A stretch of 64,000 nt of DNA from Plantibacter auratus. Its GTDB lineage: Bacteria; Actinomycetota; Actinomycetes; Actinomycetales; Microbacteriaceae. Below, piece after piece: positions 1 to 8,163 of the stretch. Every line of letters starts with the position of its first letter. Position 1 is the stretch's first letter. A program made the translations under genes and the position numbers. The stretch lies in the NCBI RefSeq assembly GCF_050587365.1, contig NZ_JBOBFV010000001.1, positions 1,364,001 through 1,428,000 of the forward strand. Reading direction: 5' to 3'. Under the pieces are notes generated by a model. It made no database searches. It was not told where the DNA came from and was given only the letters and a program-made list of their open reading frames with translations.

Positions 1-1604
1 AGGATGGCCCGTTCCGCGCGTTCGTCGCGGAGGACCTCCGCTGCGGCAGTGCCGGTGGCGGCGTCGGTCGGCGCGCCGTTCGGCACCGTGGACACGAGTG
101 GTCGCCCTGCGGCGAGCGCCGGGGTGCCGCCACCGATCGGGACGCGCTGCGCCGGGGCGTACTGCCAGAACCAGGCGAGGCGAAGGGTCTGCTTCGGTTC
201 GAACGAGGCCGCGAGCACGAGCACCGGTGGCACGATCTCGGGGAGGGCGACGGTGCCGTCCGTCGAACTCAGCGAGATGCTGCGGCGGAGTCGTGGGACG
301 TAGTGCTCGAGGAACTCCGCCACCTCGGCTTCGGGGACCACGACGGGCTCGCCTGGCCCGAGGAGTCCGCGGGCCTCGTCCGTCAGCGGTTCGGCGAGCG
401 GTGCGAGCACGATCGCCTGCTGGGGTTCGAGCGTGTAGTGGTAGAGCCCGTGGTCGCCGAGGGCTCCGCTCGTGGCGGCGTCGACGTCGGTGCCGTCGAT
501 CGTCACGACGGATCGGAGGACCACGCCCTCGTCGTCGTGCGCGGCGTCCAGCCGGATGGCGGCTGTGGTGCCGAGGGTGACCGTGCCCTTGCGCGTGCCG
601 ACGAGTTCGATCCCGAGTTGGGCCGCCTCCTCGAACAGATGCCAGAGGACGGGGCTGCCGAAGTCGTCGAGGACGAGCCAGTCCGAGTCACCGGCGCCGG
701 CGTAGGCACCGGCCGGCGGACGGGTGGCACGCAGGAGCGCCTGGAACTGCGTGAACCACTGCTGGTGCGCCGGATCGAGCGACAGCCGGTGGCCCTGGTG
801 CGTGAACGAGGTCCACGAGATCGTCGACTTCACGAAGCCGCCGCCGGCCTTCCTGACCACGGGTCGGACGGCGATCCGGCGGGGATGCCGCGGCTCGGGC
901 GGGCCGTCGGCCGTGCGGGAGGTCGGTCCGCGCCATCGTTCGGCGGTGCGCGGGATGCTCTCGCGGACCTCGAACTGCAGGCCCATGGCCGTCGGTGCCG
1001 TGGCGCGACCGGCGTCGCCCGCGAGGGAGTCGAGTCGGTTCCGCCAGCTGGGCGGCGCCGTCGGCGTCTGCGGGCTCGGGTTCCACCGCGCTGCTCGCCG
1101 TTCCGCCTCCGGACGCCAGGCGTCAGGGAGGTCGTCGAGCTCGTCGAGGGCGTACATCGGCTGGTGCTCGGCCGGTTCGTCGAGCGCGGGGTCGTTGATG
1201 GGCGCGGTCCAACGCCGGTCGGAACGCCAGGACGCCTCCTTCCCCGAAGGCGGCCGTTGTGGGGCCACCCACCGGTCGGAGCGACCTTCGGCCCGGAGGT
1301 GGGCCGCGTTGCTGTGCAGCAGGGTGGCGACGATGTGCTTGCAGTCGCCGCGCAAGGGGCACGAGCACGCGCTTCCTTCGATCCGAGCGAACCCGCCGGT
1401 GTCGTCGCCGAGGTCGACGATGCAGGCGTACGGGACGTCGGTGGAGCCTTCGACGATCCCGTGGAGCCGATGCTTGTCGGGGTCCCAGTCGGCGGCGGTG
1501 ACCCGGCCGTCCCTCGCGTAGACCCGGCCGCGGTCGAACGCCACCCGCCCGACGAGCCGGACGAGGTCGGCCACGTCGACCAGTGGTGCGGGCTCGGGAG
1601 TCAT
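1..1604 (-). CDS. SWIM zinc-finger SNF2-type helicase, N-terminal part (runs off window)
   Basis: The reading frame starts at ATG 1604 and stays open to base 1, so about 534 N-terminal residues are seen and the C-terminus is missing. Near residues 80-95 there is a SWIM zinc motif, CSCPLRGDCKH, fitting CxCx(n)CxH. In actinobacteria this arrangement of SWIM finger plus long linker region is the N-terminus of SNF2/DEAD-like helicases of about 1000-1100 residues; the ATPase motifs would lie beyond base 1. SWIM domains bind DNA or protein. The assignment as helicase is inference from family architecture, because no Walker motif is inside the window. The gene diverges from the SDR gene at 1798 across a repeat-rich spacer. 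Confidence 0.75.
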   Translation of the reverse strand, partial: MTPEPAPLVDVADLVRLVGRVAFDRGRVYARDGRVTAADWDPDKHRLHGIVEGSTDVPYACIVDLGDDTGGFARIEGSACSCPLRGDCKHIVATLLHSNAAHLRAEGRSDRWVAPQRPPSGKEASWRSDRRWTAPINDPALDEPAEHQPMYALDELDDLPDAWRPEAERRAARWNPSPQTPTAPPSWRNRLDSLAGDAGRATAPTAMGLQFEVRESIPRTAERWRGPTSRTADGPPEPRHPRRIAVRPVVRKAGGGFVKSTISWTSFTHQGHRLSLDPAHQQWFTQFQALLRATRPPAGAYAGAGDSDWLVLDDFGSPVLWHLFEEAAQLGIELVGTRKGTVTLGTTAAIRLDAAHDDEGVVLRSVVTIDGTDVDAATSGALGDHGLYHYTLEPQQAIVLAPLAEPLTDEARGLLGPGEPVVVPEAEVAEFLEHYVPRLRRSISLSSTDGTVALPEIVPPVLVLAASFEPKQTLRLAWFWQYAPAQRVPIGGGTPALAAGRPLVSTVPNGAPTDAATGTAAAEVLRDERAERAI

Positions 1605-1645
1605 CGCCCCATGGTCTCACGCACGACGGACACCCTTCCCTCGGG

Positions 1646-1715
1646 TCAGCGCGGTGCGCTGACGCGAGCGCGGGTCTCCGACGTGAGCGCGCCCCTCCGG
1701 AGGGGCGCGCTCACG
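1646..1715. repeat. REP-like repeat cluster with 34-bp perfect palindrome
   Basis: The spacer between two divergent genes holds one copy of the mini-hairpin CAGCGC-ggt-GCGCTG (about 1647-1663), followed at 1682-1715 by a perfect palindrome centred on CTCCGGAG with 17-base arms (half: CGTGAGCGCGCCCCTCC). The same two modules recur at 4649-4860, 19142-19316 and 20803-20972. Because both flanking genes point away, this palindrome is not an ordinary terminator. Confidence 0.75.
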
Positions 1716-1797
1716 CCTGTGGGTCGCGGTCGGTCCAGCGCCCCGCGCTGACCACAGCACCGACCGAGGCACGTCCGGCGGCTCGTAGAATGAAGCA

Positions 1798-3291
1798 ATG
1801 ACCTCTCTCCCCCACGACGAGCCTGCGAACCACGCTCCCGGCGACGACGCGGGCATCGATCCCACCGATCTCGAGGTCACGCTGCGCGTCCTCCAGACCA
1901 TGGCGACGATGGACGAGGAGCACCCCGACTACCTCCAGGTGCGCCGTGCCACCGCCAAGATGTTCAAGGCTGTTAAGAAGGAGCGCCGACTCGACCGCCG
2001 GGCCCGGATCGCCGACGCCGACCGCGCCGTGATCGCCGCCACCGCGACGGGCGCCCCCGACCGCATCGACGACGAGACGCGGGGCATCCCGCTCGCCACC
2101 ACCACGACGGCCCCGACCGCCGGCGAACTGCTGGTGCCGCGTAATTGCTACATCTGCAAGCAGCCGTACACGACGGTCGACGCCTTCTACCACCAGCTCT
2201 GCCCGCAGTGCGCGGCGATGAGCCACGCGAAGCGCGACGCCCGCACCGACCTCACCGGCAAGCGCGCCCTCCTCACCGGTGGCCGCGCGAAGATCGGCAT
2301 GTACATCGCGCTGCGACTCCTGCGCGACGGCGCACACACCACCATCACGACGCGGTTCCCACGCGACGCCGTCCGACGCTTCAGCGCGCTCCCCGACAGC
2401 GCCGACTGGCTGCACCGCCTGCGCGTCGTCGGCATCGACCTCCGCGACCCGGCCCAGGTCATCGCCCTCGCGGACTCCGTGGCTGAGCAGGGTCCGCTCG
2501 ACATCCTCATCAACAACGCCGCGCAGACGGTCCGCCGCACGAAGGGCGCGTACCAGCCGCTCGTCGACGCGGAGCTCGCCCCGCTGCCCGACGGCCCGCT
2601 GCCCGAGCTCGTCACCTTCGGCCACACGAACGACGCACACCCGCTGTCGCTCGCGGCGTCGGTGTCCGCGCACCCGATCCTCGCCGCTGCGGCCGCCAAG
2701 GCCGACGCCCTCACCGAGGCGGCCATGACGGCCGGGTCGTCCTCGCTCGAACGCCTCGCCGCCGGCACCGCGATCGACGCCGGTGGACTCGTGCCCGACG
2801 TCGACCACAGCAACAGCTGGGTGCAGAACGTCGACCAGGTCGAGCCCATCGAGATGCTCGAGGTCCAGCTGGCGAACGCCACCGCCCCGTTCATCCTCAT
2901 CAGTCGCCTGCGTGCCTCGATGGCCGCATCCGACTTCCCGCGCACCTACGTGGTCAACGTCTCCGCGATGGAGGGCGTCTTCGGTCGCGGGTACAAGGGC
3001 CCGGGCCACCCGCACACGAACATGGCGAAGGCCGCGCTGAACATGCTCACCCGGACGAGCGCGCGGGAGATGTTCGAGACCGACGGCATCCTGATGACGA
3101 GCGTCGACACCGGCTGGATCACCGACGAGCGCCCGCACCCGACCAAGGTGCGACTGGCGGAGGAGGGCTTCCACGCCCCGCTCGACCTCGTCGACGGCGC
3201 GGCGCGGGTGTACGACCCGATCGTCCGCGGTGAGGCCGGCGAAAACCTCTTCGGCGTCTTCCTCAAGGACTACCGCCCGAGCTCCTGGTGA
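1798..3291 (+). CDS. Atypical short-chain dehydrogenase/reductase with N-terminal zinc-binding region
   Basis: A 497-residue protein, about twice the length of a classical SDR. Residues 1-115 are helical and charged; a CxxC...CxxC zinc-binding pair follows (CYICKQP and CPQC, about residues 117-140). The SDR fold begins with the nucleotide-binding TGGRAKIG (about 161-168) and has NNAAQT (about 238) and the serine strand VNVSAMEG. Where a classical SDR has YxxxK, this protein reads TNMAK, so the catalytic tyrosine is absent; the nearest Tyr is eight residues further upstream. A long insertion of about 75 residues follows NNAAQT. It probably binds NAD(P), but its substrate is unknown and it may not be a conventional oxidoreductase. 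ATG 1798 is preceded by AATGAAGCA. Confidence 0.8.
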   Translation: MTSLPHDEPANHAPGDDAGIDPTDLEVTLRVLQTMATMDEEHPDYLQVRRATAKMFKAVKKERRLDRRARIADADRAVIAATATGAPDRIDDETRGIPLATTTTAPTAGELLVPRNCYICKQPYTTVDAFYHQLCPQCAAMSHAKRDARTDLTGKRALLTGGRAKIGMYIALRLLRDGAHTTITTRFPRDAVRRFSALPDSADWLHRLRVVGIDLRDPAQVIALADSVAEQGPLDILINNAAQTVRRTKGAYQPLVDAELAPLPDGPLPELVTFGHTNDAHPLSLAASVSAHPILAAAAAKADALTEAAMTAGSSSLERLAAGTAIDAGGLVPDVDHSNSWVQNVDQVEPIEMLEVQLANATAPFILISRLRASMAASDFPRTYVVNVSAMEGVFGRGYKGPGHPHTNMAKAALNMLTRTSAREMFETDGILMTSVDTGWITDERPHPTKVRLAEEGFHAPLDLVDGAARVYDPIVRGEAGENLFGVFLKDYRPSSW

Positions 3292-3325
3292 GCTTGGACG
3301 CGCGGTCGTGGTCGAGGTCCAGGCG

Positions 3326-3577
3326 ATGATCGGTCCGGACGCCGTCCGCTTCCTCCGGGAGGCACCGCTCGGTTCGCGGGTCGTCGTGCGGTTCGCGCTG
3401 CCCGAAGGCGCCGAGGCGGGTGCGACCGACGCCCTCGGCGAGCTCGTCGAGCGGTCGGACACGGGCTGCACGGTCGAGACCAAGCGCGGACCGGTCGTGA
3501 TCGCCGACGCCGACGTCATCGCGGCGAAGCGCGTCCCGCTGGCACCGGCACCACGGGAACGCCGCCGCTCGCCCTAG
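3326..3577 (+). CDS. Small protein resembling the SH3-like domain of Rv0428c-type acetyltransferases
   Basis: An 83-residue protein (MIGPDAVRFL...). Phrases such as GSRVVVRFALPEG, ALGELV and DVIAAKRVP resemble the N-terminal SH3-like domain that precedes GNAT domains in Rv0428c-like actinobacterial proteins. Here no acetyltransferase domain follows, so it is a standalone version. ATG 3326 was chosen because GAGG lies 8 bases upstream; a GTG at 3308 is an alternative. It lies 34 bases after the SDR gene on the same strand and may be co-transcribed with it. Domain assignment rests on recall of family wording, so confidence is moderate. Confidence 0.6.
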   Translation: MIGPDAVRFLREAPLGSRVVVRFALPEGAEAGATDALGELVERSDTGCTVETKRGPVVIADADVIAAKRVPLAPAPRERRRSP

Positions 3578-3586
3578 GCTGGGCCG

Positions 3587-3892
3587 ATGAGCAGCGAAGT
3601 CACCCAGGACCCGTCGCCGACGCAGCATCGCGTCGAAGTGACACTCCGACGTCCCTGGTACGGCGCTTTCCAGCGTCCGACGGTGGTGTTCGACGGGCGC
3701 GGCCAGCCGGCGCAGTGGGGTACGGGGAGCTGGCAGGTCGGCGGGACGGACGTCTCCTTCGAGGTCTTCCTCTTCAACCGGGTCTGGCGGTACGGCGCAG
3801 CCCGGACCACCTTGACCGCCGGCGTCGACACGTCGCTGATCTACCGCGCCCCGCTCCTGCCGTTCCTCCCCGGTCGGTTCACAGCGAGCTGA
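3587..3892 (+). CDS. Conserved hypothetical protein
   Basis: A 101-residue protein that I do not recognise. It has no signal peptide or clear membrane segment and is rich in aromatic residues (RRPWYGAF, SWQVGG, FLFNRVWRYG), suggesting a compact beta-sheet fold. It starts 9 bases after the preceding small gene and so probably belongs to the same transcript as the genes from 1798. GC content and codon use match its neighbours. Confidence 0.6.
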   Translation: MSSEVTQDPSPTQHRVEVTLRRPWYGAFQRPTVVFDGRGQPAQWGTGSWQVGGTDVSFEVFLFNRVWRYGAARTTLTAGVDTSLIYRAPLLPFLPGRFTAS

Positions 3893-3974
3893 GCGGTGGC
3901 TCGGAAGCCCGTCGGCGGCCGCCCCTAGGCTGGCCCGATCACCCCTTCACGCACGGGCATCGGGAGAACACGGC

Positions 3975-4637
3975 ATGGCGAAACGCACCGGAACGACGGC
4001 ACCACGGCTCGACCCCGTCCGTCTCCTCGGATTGACCGACGGCGACGAGGGCGCCCTCGACGCACATGACAGTGTCGAAGGCCTGCGGTTCGCCGACCTC
4101 GACCTGTCGCACCGTGACCTCTCGGGCATCACGATCTCCGAGTCCTTGCTCGCGGGCATTCGAGCCGACCAGACCGACTTCCGGGCGGCGTCGTTCCTCG
4201 ACTCCCGGCTCGAGCGGTGGGACGCGCCCATCCTCCTCGCCCCTCGGGTTCGGCTGCGCGACGTCGAGCTGGAGGGCTCACGGGTCGGTTCCGCCGACTG
4301 CTACGACGCGAACTGGCAGTCCGTGCGGATCACCGGGTGCAAGCTCGGGTTCGTCAACCTGCGGGGTGCTGTGCTGCAGGACGTCCTGTTCGAGGACTGC
4401 ACGATCGACGAACTCGACCTCGCCGATGCGACGGCCACCCGGGTGCGGTTCGTCGACTGCACCCTCAACAGTCTCGACGTCACGCGGGCGAGGCTCACCG
4501 ACGTCGACCTCCGGACACTCGAGCTGCGGCGCATCGCCGGCATCGAGCACCTTCGGGGTGCGACGATGACCCCGTTCCAGGTCGGCGAGCTCGCGGCGAT
4601 GTTCGCCGAGCAGTTCGGCATCCGAGTCGAGGACTGA
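3975..4637 (+). CDS. Pentapeptide-repeat-like protein
   Basis: A 220-residue protein made mostly of degenerate A(D/N)LXX-type pentapeptides, for example FADLDLSHRDLSG, FVNLRGAVLQD, LDVTRARLTDVDLR. Such repeats fold into a right-handed quadrilateral beta-helix. Some members (MfpA/Qnr) mimic DNA and protect gyrase from quinolones; others have unknown roles. The ATG at 3975 is preceded by GGGAGAAC at good spacing. It is last in the rightward group before a repeat cluster. No evidence in the sequence supports a specific target, so quinolone protection is only one possibility. Confidence 0.8.
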   Translation: MAKRTGTTAPRLDPVRLLGLTDGDEGALDAHDSVEGLRFADLDLSHRDLSGITISESLLAGIRADQTDFRAASFLDSRLERWDAPILLAPRVRLRDVELEGSRVGSADCYDANWQSVRITGCKLGFVNLRGAVLQDVLFEDCTIDELDLADATATRVRFVDCTLNSLDVTRARLTDVDLRTLELRRIAGIEHLRGATMTPFQVGELAAMFAEQFGIRVED

Positions 4638-4648
4638 CCTCCCGGGTT

Positions 4649-4860
4649 GCGCCAGCGCGGTGCGCTGACGTCACCGCGGGTTTGACGCGTGGGCGCGGGT
4701 CTCCGGAGACACGCGCCCACGCGTGTGCCTCGCGCCCACGCCGGTTCCCCAGCGCTCGCGCCAGCGCACCGCGCTGGCACCCCCGACTCCCCCGCGCTCA
4801 CGCCAGCGCACCGCGCTGGCGCCCGATGACCCACGCTCACGCCAGCGCACCGCGCTGGCA
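4649..4860. repeat. Cluster of four CAGCGC/GCGCTG mini-hairpin repeats
   Basis: Four copies of an almost identical unit, GCCAGCGCACCGCGCTGGC or its complement, lie at about 4649-4667, 4759-4777, 4802-4820 and 4841-4859. Each is an 8-bp inverted repeat with a 3-base loop. The last three are spaced about 40 bases apart. Between the first and second copies is a palindrome with CTCCGGAG at its centre (about 4692-4718). The spacer separates two convergent genes and contains no ORF I would accept. Confidence 0.75.
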
Positions 4861-4879
4861 CCCGAGCCATCGGCACCCG

Positions 4880-6163
4880 CTACCGGGGCAGGCGGACCCC
4901 GATGCGCTCCAGGTGTGCGTTCGAGAAGGTCCCTGCCGGGTCCAACTCCTCGAAGAGGTCCCGCGCGTCGGCGAGCCGCGGCACGACCTCGGCGATGCGC
5001 TCGGCGGTCAGCAGGTTGAGCTTGCCCCAGTGCGGGCGGGCACCGAAGGGCGCGAGCGCCTCCTCGATCGCGGGCAGCACCGCCCGGACCTCCTCGGGCA
5101 GGTTGCGCCAGGTGAAGTGCACGGCGAGCATCTCCCGGTGGTACGCACCGCTCAGCCAGAGCTTGTCGGGCGCCGCCGTGCGCAGTTCGGTCACGAGCAG
5201 CAGTGGGGCGATGCGGTAGCCGAGCGCACGCAGGGCCGTGATCGCGGCGGGTCCGTCGGCGCGGTCGATGAAGTACTCGGTCTGGATCTCGTCGCCGTTG
5301 CTCGGCGTCGACTCGAGCCGGAAGTGCGGCAGCCGTTCCCACCAGTCACCGGGGACACCACCCTGGAGCGTGAGGTTGTCGGGGTCAGTCTCGACGAGGT
5401 TGCCGGCGGTCAGGGAGTCCCGCTGCACGCCGAGCCACGACTCCGGGACCACGGGCAGCTCGTCGTCACCGGCGGCCAGGCGGGTCTTCCACCAGATCTG
5501 CTCGACGGTGTCGCCGAGCCAGTTCGTGAAGATGCTGACGCTGTAGGCGCCGCCGGTGACGCCCTCGAAGTCGGCGAGGACGGCGTCCCACGGGACGTCG
5601 CGGTAGACGTCCTGACGCACGCGGTAGGCGGGCTGCACGTCGACCGTCACGCGCACCACGATGCCGTACGCGCCGAGCCCGACGACGAGTCCGTCGAAAC
5701 CTGGGTCCCCACGACGGACGTGGACGAGCTCGCCCGTGGCGTCGACGTACTCGAGACTGCTGACGGCTGAGGACAGGATGCCGTTGTCGTTGCCGGATCC
5801 GTGGGTGCCGGTCGCGATCGCGCCGCCGATGGAGATGTGCGGGAGCGAGCCCATGTTGTGGAAGGCGAGGCCCCGTTCGGCGAGCCAGGCGGCGGCGATC
5901 CCGTATCGGGTCCCGGCTCCGATCGTCACCGAGCCGGCGGCCTCGTCGAACACCGGGTCGGCGGGGATGTCGAGCACCGTGATGAGCGTGCCGTCGGAGT
6001 CGGCGAGGTCGGTGAACGAGTGTCGGGTGCCGAGGGCTCGGATGCGCGTGCCCGTCCTGGCGGCCTCCGCGACGAGTGTGCGGACCTCGTCGATCGACGT
6101 GGCGTTCACGATCCGCGGCGCTGCGAAGGTGTGTGTACCGGCCCAGTTGCGTTCAAGCGTCAT
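4880..6163 (-). CDS. FAD-binding oxidoreductase of the alditol/xylitol oxidase type
   Basis: A 427-residue protein. The N-terminal half is a VAO-type FAD-binding domain: TRIRALGTRHSF (about residues 38-49) and IGGAIATGTHGSG (about 112-124), in which the His of GTHG is the usual site of covalent FAD attachment. The C-terminal half carries the HWGK motif (RPHWGKLNLL) typical of D-arabinono-lactone and alditol oxidases. The family oxidises sugar alcohols or aldonolactones with O2, giving H2O2. The start at ATG 6163 (MTLERNWAG) is chosen over a longer frame because upstream sequence overlaps the next gene and reads as low-complexity shadow. There is no signal peptide, so it is cytoplasmic. Confidence 0.9.
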   Translation of the reverse strand: MTLERNWAGTHTFAAPRIVNATSIDEVRTLVAEAARTGTRIRALGTRHSFTDLADSDGTLITVLDIPADPVFDEAAGSVTIGAGTRYGIAAAWLAERGLAFHNMGSLPHISIGGAIATGTHGSGNDNGILSSAVSSLEYVDATGELVHVRRGDPGFDGLVVGLGAYGIVVRVTVDVQPAYRVRQDVYRDVPWDAVLADFEGVTGGAYSVSIFTNWLGDTVEQIWWKTRLAAGDDELPVVPESWLGVQRDSLTAGNLVETDPDNLTLQGGVPGDWWERLPHFRLESTPSNGDEIQTEYFIDRADGPAAITALRALGYRIAPLLLVTELRTAAPDKLWLSGAYHREMLAVHFTWRNLPEEVRAVLPAIEEALAPFGARPHWGKLNLLTAERIAEVVPRLADARDLFEELDPAGTFSNAHLERIGVRLPR

Positions 6164-6219
6164 GAGCGCAAGCTTGCCAGAGCCGGGACGACCCGCAGGC
6201 GTTCCCGAAACATTTCCGA

Positions 6220-6570
6220 TCAGGCGGGCGGGGCGGCGTGCTTGTTCTCGAGCAGGACACCGACGGAGACGAGCACGACCGCGCCGAGGAACTGCGCGAT
6301 GATCCAGGGGATGCCGCTGAACGGGAGCGGGAGGACCGGGTTCCACACGATCGCGACGAGCAGCGTCGGGATCATCCAGAGCGGCTGCTTGGCCTGCCAG
6401 GCGAACACGGCCATGATGAGCGCGAGGATGCTCACCACGAACAGCACGATCGTGAAGGCGTCGAGCTCGAGCAGCGCGAGCCCGAGCATGAGCGCGACCG
6501 CACCCATGATGCCCGGGATGAGCGCCGGGCGAAGGGCGAAGGGTGCGGGTGCGGGGGTCGGACTCGGCAT
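6220..6570 (-). CDS. Small integral membrane protein (DUF6804-like)
   Basis: A 116-residue protein with about four hydrophobic helices: PGIMGAVALMLGLALLELD, FTIVLFVVSILALIMAVFA, LWMIPTLLVAIVWNPVLP and IIAQFLGAVVLVSVGVLL. The WNPVLPLPF phrase between the third and fourth helices is typical of the DUF6804 family, whose function is unknown. It lies 56 bases upstream of the flavoenzyme gene on the same strand and could share its transcript. Confidence 0.75.
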   Translation of the reverse strand: MPSPTPAPAPFALRPALIPGIMGAVALMLGLALLELDAFTIVLFVVSILALIMAVFAWQAKQPLWMIPTLLVAIVWNPVLPLPFSGIPWIIAQFLGAVVLVSVGVLLENKHAAPPA

Positions 6571-6641
6571 CCCACGAGTTTACGTGGAGCGGCGGGGCGT
6601 CGCCGAGCGGTGCGGCGGGGCAGATGCGGCACAATCACTGC

Positions 6642-6959
6642 ATGGGCGTTCTCATCTACGGTGCCGGAAGTCACTACGACTTCGACGACCGCGTGCTCGC
6701 CCACCTCAGGGCCGCGATCGGGAACAAGTTGCGTCGTCGGGAGTCCTTCTTCGTCGAATGGACGAAGGGGGCTGTGGACGGCGGCGGGCGGGTGAGTCTC
6801 TGGATCACGAGCGACGTCCCGCTGCAGTTCCGGTTCGCGCAGCCGGAGCCCTCGGTCAACCAGGCGTGGGTGCGCGCCCTGCTCGACTCCTCCTACACGC
6901 CGGGCGGCATGATCCTGACGCCCGAACCCGACGCTGCGACCGCCCCGGAGACGGCCTGA
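6642..6959 (+). CDS. Small conserved protein (DUF7882-like)
   Basis: A 105-residue protein beginning MGVLIYGAGSHYDFDDRVLAHL. This N-terminal GxxYxFDDRxLAHL pattern belongs to a Microbacteriaceae family, DUF7882, that databases sometimes mislabel as ATP-dependent DNA ligase. No ligase motif (KxDG) is present and the protein is far too short. It is probably cytoplasmic, of unknown function. It diverges from the gene at 6220. Confidence 0.75.
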   Translation: MGVLIYGAGSHYDFDDRVLAHLRAAIGNKLRRRESFFVEWTKGAVDGGGRVSLWITSDVPLQFRFAQPEPSVNQAWVRALLDSSYTPGGMILTPEPDAATAPETA

Positions 6960-6972
6960 GTGGAGGGCTTGC

Positions 6973-7464
6973 TCAGCGCTGCTCCACCAGCGCGGCGAGT
7001 TGCTCCGTGACGATCCCCCAGCCGGCGTGGAAGCCGAGTTCGAGGTGTTCGTCGCGCTGGGCGACCCCGCTGTGGAGCGCGGTCGCTCGGTAGCGGGTGC
7101 CGTCGGGGTGGTCAGCGAGGTCGATCACGGCGGTGATGAACGGCTGCTCGGCTGGCCGCCAGCCTGCGGTCAGCGCCGTCGTCCAGACGAGACGCTGCTC
7201 CGGAACGACCTCCAGCACGCATCCGGTGATCTGCGGCACGAAGTCGACGCCGTCCTCACTGAACTCGGTGCGGAAGGACCCGCCGGGTCGCAACTCGAAC
7301 TCGACGACCCGACACACCGCCGGCGACGGCACCCACCACTGCCCGAGCGTCGCGGGGACGGTCCACGCCGCCCAGACGGCCGATCGCGGCGCGTGGATGA
7401 TGCGCTCGACCAACAGGTCGCGTTCGTCGGCCGGTTCGGGCTGCGTGTGATCGGTGTCGGTCAT
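6973..7464 (-). CDS. SRPBCC/AHSA1 domain protein
   Basis: A 163-residue protein of the START-like SRPBCC fold. Features of the AHSA1 subgroup are visible: ERIIHAPRSAVWAAWTVP near the N-terminus, WWVPSPAV, FELRPGGSFRTEF and a C-terminal helix GFHAGWGIVTEQLAALV. These proteins form a hydrophobic ligand cavity; the ligand here is not predictable. ATG 7464 (MTDTDHTQ) was chosen because CGGAGGAGC lies just upstream; the longer frame is low-complexity. The gene follows the DUF1653 gene after 17 bases and they are probably co-transcribed. Confidence 0.88.
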   Translation of the reverse strand: MTDTDHTQPEPADERDLLVERIIHAPRSAVWAAWTVPATLGQWWVPSPAVCRVVEFELRPGGSFRTEFSEDGVDFVPQITGCVLEVVPEQRLVWTTALTAGWRPAEQPFITAVIDLADHPDGTRYRATALHSGVAQRDEHLELGFHAGWGIVTEQLAALVEQR

Positions 7465-7481
7465 GCGATGCTCCTCCGTGG

Positions 7482-7745
7482 TCAGTCGGCGTCGTCCTCG
7501 ACGCGGGCGAATCGCGGTCCCTCGTAGCCGTCGCGCGAGACGGGCTCGACGAACATCGCGAGCGGTCGCACCCACGACGTCGGCGGGGTCGTGGTCGTCC
7601 GGTAGAAGACGTACGACTCCTCGGTCTCGCTGTGGCGTCCGACGCCGATGACCTCGTAGCGCGCACCCTTGAAGTGCCGGTAGGTGCCGGGCTCGACGCC
7701 GAAGGACTCGCCGTCGTCGGTGCTGGCCGTGCTGTCGTCGCTCAT
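7482..7745 (-). CDS. DUF1653 domain protein
   Basis: An 87-residue protein with the DUF1653 core: GTYRHFKGARYEVIGVGRHS, then YVFYRT and WVRPLAMFVE. The family is small, beta-rich and of unknown function. It sits between a MazG-like gene (ending 7755) and an SRPBCC gene (starting 7464), all on the minus strand with gaps of 9 and 17 bases, so the three are likely one operon. Confidence 0.85.
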   Translation of the reverse strand: MSDDSTASTDDGESFGVEPGTYRHFKGARYEVIGVGRHSETEESYVFYRTTTTPPTSWVRPLAMFVEPVSRDGYEGPRFARVEDDAD

Positions 7746-7754
7746 GTCGCGATT

Positions 7755-8123
7755 CTAGCCAGCGGGCGTCGCGGAGTCAGTGCTCGCTTCGTCGGCCCGG
7801 AGCTCGGACACATGCCGCACCAAGTCCTGCATCTGACGGGGGAACGCCTCGCCGATGTCGATGCCGAACCGGTCGGCGAGCACGAGACACGACCAGATGG
7901 CATCACACAGTTCGTGCTCGAGCTGTTCGAGTCCGATGCCGTCGATGCGACGCGTCCCGTCGAGCGTCATCACGATCTTGGCGAGGTCACCGACGTCGCC
8001 GACGAAGCCGAGGGCGACCTCCTGGTTCGTCCACGGGCGTCCGATCCGCTTCGTGCTGAGATCGTCGTAGGCGGCGGCGACCTCCATGGCGTGGGCGTTC
8101 AGCGTTGCGAAGTCCTGAGTCAT
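7755..8123 (-). CDS. MazG-like nucleotide pyrophosphohydrolase family protein
   Basis: A 122-residue protein of all-alpha MazG type. EVALGFVGDVGDLAKIVM and HELCDAIWSCLVLADRFGID correspond to the two helices that carry the acidic Mg-binding residues (ExxE-12-28-ExxD in the family). In the first helix the usual EExxE is reduced to GDVGDL, so catalysis is not certain. The family hydrolyses non-canonical or stress nucleotides. It is first in a probable three-gene operon with DUF1653 and SRPBCC genes. Confidence 0.75.
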   Translation of the reverse strand: MTQDFATLNAHAMEVAAAYDDLSTKRIGRPWTNQEVALGFVGDVGDLAKIVMTLDGTRRIDGIGLEQLEHELCDAIWSCLVLADRFGIDIGEAFPRQMQDLVRHVSELRADEASTDSATPAG

Positions 8124-8163
8124 CCCCAGAGCCTAATCAGCGCGCAGCGAGGACCCCAGGCAC

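Noticed and set aside
303..1751. A 482-codon plus-strand frame opposite the SWIM helicase gene
   Set aside because: Low-complexity antisense product; the minus frame has the zinc motif and continues to the window edge.
1711..3519. A 602-codon minus-strand frame opposite the SDR gene
   Set aside because: Arg/Gly/Val-rich shadow without motifs; the plus strand holds recognisable SDR motifs.
6164..6634. N-terminal extension of the flavoenzyme frame up to 6634
   Set aside because: It would overlap the DUF6804-like gene and reads as low-complexity Arg/Ala sequence; the real start at 6163 gives the family's usual N-terminus.
6642..6959. ATP-dependent DNA ligase, a label sometimes given to this small family
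   Set aside because: No KxDG nucleotidyltransferase motif and only 105 residues.
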